Assembly: GCA_910592005.1 (NCBI GenBank)
Contig: CAJVPP010000366.1
Location: forward strand, 1-34,635
Source of the DNA: Funneliformis mosseae
Lineage: Eukaryota; Glomeromycota; Glomeromycetes; Glomerales; Glomeraceae
Direction of reading: 5' to 3'
Length of the DNA: 34,635 bases
Numbering within the stretch: the first letter of the stretch is position 1; each line of letters opens with the position of its first letter. The notes beneath the pieces were generated by a model that did no database searches, was not told where the DNA came from, and was given only the letters and a program-made list of their open reading frames with translations. The position numbers were made by a program, and so were the translations under genes. Shown here one piece after another: positions 30,831 to 34,635 of this stretch.

Positions 30831-31777
30831 TCAGCAACTGTTGGCGAGCTTCATTCCACGTTTTTTCAGTACATTTAAAATAATTGGTTTAAATTCATAT
30901 GTAGACACCTGCAAGTAATTACATTAAATATTAAAGCCAGAATTCTGTAACTTTACATAGAAAATACTTACAAAATGATATCCTTTCTTTCGCATTTGAT
31001 AAAGTCGGATTAATTTCCAATTTTTTGATTGATTCTGATTGAAACTTACGAAATCGATAGAAATATTATGTCCACCCTGTTTTACCCACCATACGCAGTA
31101 TAAAAAATACCACAAAACGATATTGCTCAATGCTTACTTTATTTTCAAAAACATTATTTATGGCTACATTATCAATCGCGTGACTCCATGACAAGACGAA
31201 CTTGAATAATATGAAGCAAATTAACTAATGTCAAAATTGTGACAATTATTTTTAAAAGATTATGTTATCATCAATTAATACTAACCTTATATTTCGTTGA
31301 ATTTTCCCCTGACTGTGCTAGAAAAAGATTATCGTCGCCCCCACTTATTATCCCTACATCAGATTCATAGTGGTCTGACTTTAAGAGCAATGCAAATAAG
31401 AAACGTAATACAGCAAAATCAATTAAAATTTACATCAAGAATTTGCCGAAAAAAGAGATTGGTCTTCATCATCTTTTTTCTCAGCTGATCATCTACTACG
31501 CTTCGTTCTATTTTTCGTTCTGAAGTTCGTCTCCAATAATAGTTTTGATCTATACATCCAAAAGGTTAATTTTCGTATATATAACAAATTTAGGAAGGCC
31601 TTTAATCTTACTTTGGGTTAAAGATACATACAAGCCTCCTTTTGGTTGGTATAATGCCTGATTGTTCACGATTCTCGCAAGATTGTTTCTGTCCCTTACC
31701 AATCGGTACCCGTCACAAGATAAAAACGTGCTATTAACCTTCATATTTTCGTGTTTCATAATATTGCGACGCTTCAT
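30831..31777 (-). CDS. Candidate six-exon gene of unknown function (206 aa)
   Basis: Six minus-strand segments join through canonical GT-AG introns with matching phases: 31777-31612, 31549-31434, 31378-31286, 31200-31138, 31076-30972 and 30908-30831, ending in TGA. The protein begins MKRRNIMKHENMKVNSTFLS and includes YYWRRTSERKIERSVVDDQL, DVGIISGGDDNLFLAQSGEN, LSWSHAIDNVAINNVFENK and KNWKLIRLYQMRKKGYHF. No signal peptide or membrane segment is evident and I do not recognise it. The last exon may be wrong: the PD-(D/E)xK relic starts 83 bp further on the same strand, so this could be the still-readable 5' part of one decaying gene. The agreement of five introns in phase is the main support. 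Confidence 0.5.
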
Positions 31778-34635
31778 CCAAAATTATCGATTAGTCCGCT
31801 TTCTTAGATTCAACCTTATAAAAAAAATAAAATTTACGTATAAATAAGGGATTCCAAAAGCGCGTTTTTTCATTTTATGTTTAGCGGTTGACTCAACTAT
31901 TGCCATAAGAGGTAGATCAAAGCGTGCACGAGAATATTAATTAAATCAAAACTATTTGTAGTCTTTATAATTCAGATTTGTTTTATCAAAATTTTTTAAT
32001 CACTGAATTTGAAATAGTGTTAGGAATTTATACAGGGTATATTATAACATATTTTTAAATATTATATCGCTTAATAACGTTAATGATATTATATATAGCT
32101 TTGTATTTATTTACTTAAAAGAATAGCAAGCATTATATTACAGAATTTCTTATTTTTTAAATTTATTAAAGAGACATAGAGCCTGATCTTTGGCAAATAC
32201 AGTATGTTTTCCTGTGTTTAATGAAAAATATTGTTTACATCTTTAAGAACGTACTTTTCCAATCCATTTTGTAAATCCCCTTATCAATTTGTAAAAAAAC
32301 TTTGATTTTTTGAGATCCATTTTCATTTTGAACATGTTTTTAAATCCAATTTGTTAAGTAATCCTTCCACTTATCATTGGTAAACTAAAAAAATAAATTT
32401 GCGTTTTAACAAATATAGATATAAATGTAACTGTAAATTGCTAATACACAAAATTCATCAAATTTTTGTTAAATGTTAGCATTTTAAACTAATAAATTAT
32501 ATAATTCAAAATCATTAGAATTTAAATTATTCTAATCAGGTTATAATTCTTCTGCATATTTAACTTCTATTTCAGTTAGATCATTCATCTAAGACAATGT
32601 TTCTAAAAATTCTAATTCATTTATATAATATTAAATTAAACTCTTTTATAAAGTCTAATGTCTAATATTAAGACATTTTAACATTCTCTCCTAAATTACT
32701 ATAAAGAATCACTATTTCAGATTTTTTAAGATCTTTAATATTTTATTTCTTATTATTTTATAAACTACTATAAGACTTATTTTCTTTGTTATATAATTAA
32801 AGTATAAGTTTTTTCATTTCTGAAAATAAGACTTTTTAAAATAACTAATTAATTTACTTTTTCTTTTATTTCTTTTGTCTATTTTGAATTTATACTTACT
32901 TAATAATTTATTATATCATAATCAATATCAAAATATTTTACTGTTTGATTATTTTTATAATTTTTTTACATAAAAATAAAATATAACTAATGTAATTTGA
33001 TCTAAATATACAAGCTATTATAAAGAAATATTGTGTGATTTTTAATCAAAACTATTTAATTAGTATTAAAGGTTAAATTTAATTTTAAAAGAAATAAATA
33101 AACTTAAAAACATTAATACTCTCATTATATAAATATATTATTTAAAAATTGCTATATAAAATTGTAAGAAATTCTTTCAAGTAATTATTTTATTTATTAA
33201 AAATCTTAGATAAATTAATTAATAATCAAAATTAATTACAAAATATTAAACATTTTAAGCTTATCTCAAAAAAAATAATTTGTTAATCTAATAAATTTAA
33301 AAACTAACTATAAAATATTTAGAAAAAGATTATAAATTAAATACATAGTTGATAAATTTTATTAATTTAGTAAAGCAAGTTCAACAAAAAATATTATTAT
33401 TAAAGTATTTATAATAATAATTCAATTCCTTTTTTTAAGTTAATTTCAGTTATTAAATAAGAAGTAAATTATATTAAAAAATTAAACAAATATGACTAAT
33501 GCAGAAATTATTTATAAAATAGATAAATAAAAATATTTGAAAAAAATATAATAAAATAAAGTTTAAAAGATATAATGAGAATTATTAATTATATTAGAAA
33601 AGGAAAATCTTGATTTAATAGTAAACTTAAAGTTATTATAAGGAATGATAATAAAAAAATAATAGATTCTATCATATAAACTATATATATAAGCTTGTAA
33701 TAATATTTTATTATAAAAAATTCTAAAAATATTTAAAATCATTTAATTATTATAAAATTTAATTAATAATATCTATTTTTGATAAAATCTTTAATTGTAT
33801 TAGTTTTTCATATCAGATTTTTGTATTTTTAGTCTAAAGCATAAATGAAAATTATTAAATATTATATAACTTAATAAATTTAGCAGTCAGTCTGCCTACC
33901 TGTTGTTTGAGTTAATACAATTTTATTTATATTTATTATTTAGATTTTTAACAGATTCTGTTATCTAGTTTTAATCTATATGCAAAATTTGATATGCAAT
34001 ACAGTATAATTTTATAATTATTTATGAAATATATAGGAATAGTATTGAATGCATTTTAATATTTTGTCATATATAATAATTTTATTTCAATATATTTTCA
34101 AATCAATTATTTAATTTTTTTAAGAAAATGAACATATTCTAAATATCTTAAAAAAAAGTATTTATACTTAAATAATCACTTCAAAATAAGTTTATTAAAA
34201 TTAACACAAAAAAATGATTTAATAAATATTTGAAAATAATTAAAAAAGATCAAATTAGTGAAAAATATATATTTATATTAACTCTTCTTAATCAAATTAA
34301 TAAAATTTGTCAAATATTTAAAAAAAAAATTAGAAGACCTTATAAAAATAAAATTCAAATAATATGATTTATTGCTAATAAATATCATTGCTAATTTATA
34401 TAATCAAATCATATAGGAAGTAAGTAATATTCTGCTAACTTCTAACGTAGATAATGTTTTTAGTGTAATATATAATAAGACTTTTATGTTTTTATATCTT
34501 TATCCCTTAAAGCGTAGATATAAATTAGCTATAAAACATTATAGAAAAATTATAATATTTTAATATCTAATGATTATAAAAAGATAAAATGAAGTTTATT
34601 AGATTTGTTATATTAAAATCTATCTAATAATAGTA
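31778..34635. other. Intergenic, very AT-rich DNA to window end
   Basis: The first 200 bp are presumably the promoter of the minus-strand candidate gene starting at 31777. From about 32,000 the sequence is almost entirely A and T, with stops in all frames and no recognisable gene, RNA or repeat boundary; it resembles 2601-5266. A short GC-richer island near 33,885-33,915 has no identifiable content. Confidence 0.5.

Noticed and set aside
30690..30878. Plus-strand open frame of 62 codons ending TESATVGELHSTFFQYI
   Set aside because: The ending faintly recalls TVGEL-type effector leaders, but the frame is antisense to the better supported minus-strand exons and has no downstream continuation.

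Overview
The window looks like nuclear DNA of an AT-rich filamentous fungus. One housekeeping gene is cut by 22 short AT-rich GT-AG introns, intergenic DNA is very AT-rich with long poly-A/T runs, and there are decayed transposase and nuclease-like relics of the kind common in arbuscular mycorrhizal fungi (Glomeromycotina, for example Rhizophagus). The assignment to that group is inference from style and protein flavour, not a database match.

Layout. Positions 1-18,000 are dominated by minus-strand genes of one paralogous family that I do not recognise: 1-945 (partial), 9022-10764, 10908-12527, 13324-14277, 14576-15430 (frameshifted), 15821-16681 and, more distantly, 17188-17994. A further member, 20404-22062, lies on the plus strand across a 2.4 kb intergenic region. 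The block is interrupted at about 2.6-7.5 kb by very AT-rich DNA that ends in a relic DDE-type transposase (5267-7485) and a cluster of palindromes (7570-7924). Positions 23384-28237 hold a complete valyl-tRNA synthetase gene; I resolved 23 exons with consistent phases and 1055 codons. From 28.4 kb onward the DNA is mostly accessory: an orphan coding fragment (28492-28671), a more GC-rich island with a TATA box and a 28-bp tandem repeat (29213-29296), a 152-bp MITE-like inverted repeat (29812-29963), a PD-(D/E)xK nuclease-like relic (30140-30748), a candidate six-exon gene of unknown function (30831-31777), and very AT-rich DNA to the end.

The coiled-coil family is the most interesting content. 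Members are built from recurring modules: an N-terminal segment of the type KQAKEFExFGKRMS; a cysteine motif (often CxC) followed at once by a coiled coil of the type LIDSLRxRIxELE; in two members a segment QDPPxxTIxxxDIIKxY; and a C-terminal helical domain with LIxYTKTxxFNSL, then LSQKLEEYIKRGLIPxLP and SYTEFE. The modules are shuffled, triplicated, lost or decayed from gene to gene, which suggests a rapidly evolving, locally duplicating family. No signal peptide or membrane segment is visible, and two members carry basic runs resembling nuclear localisation signals. Their function is unknown.
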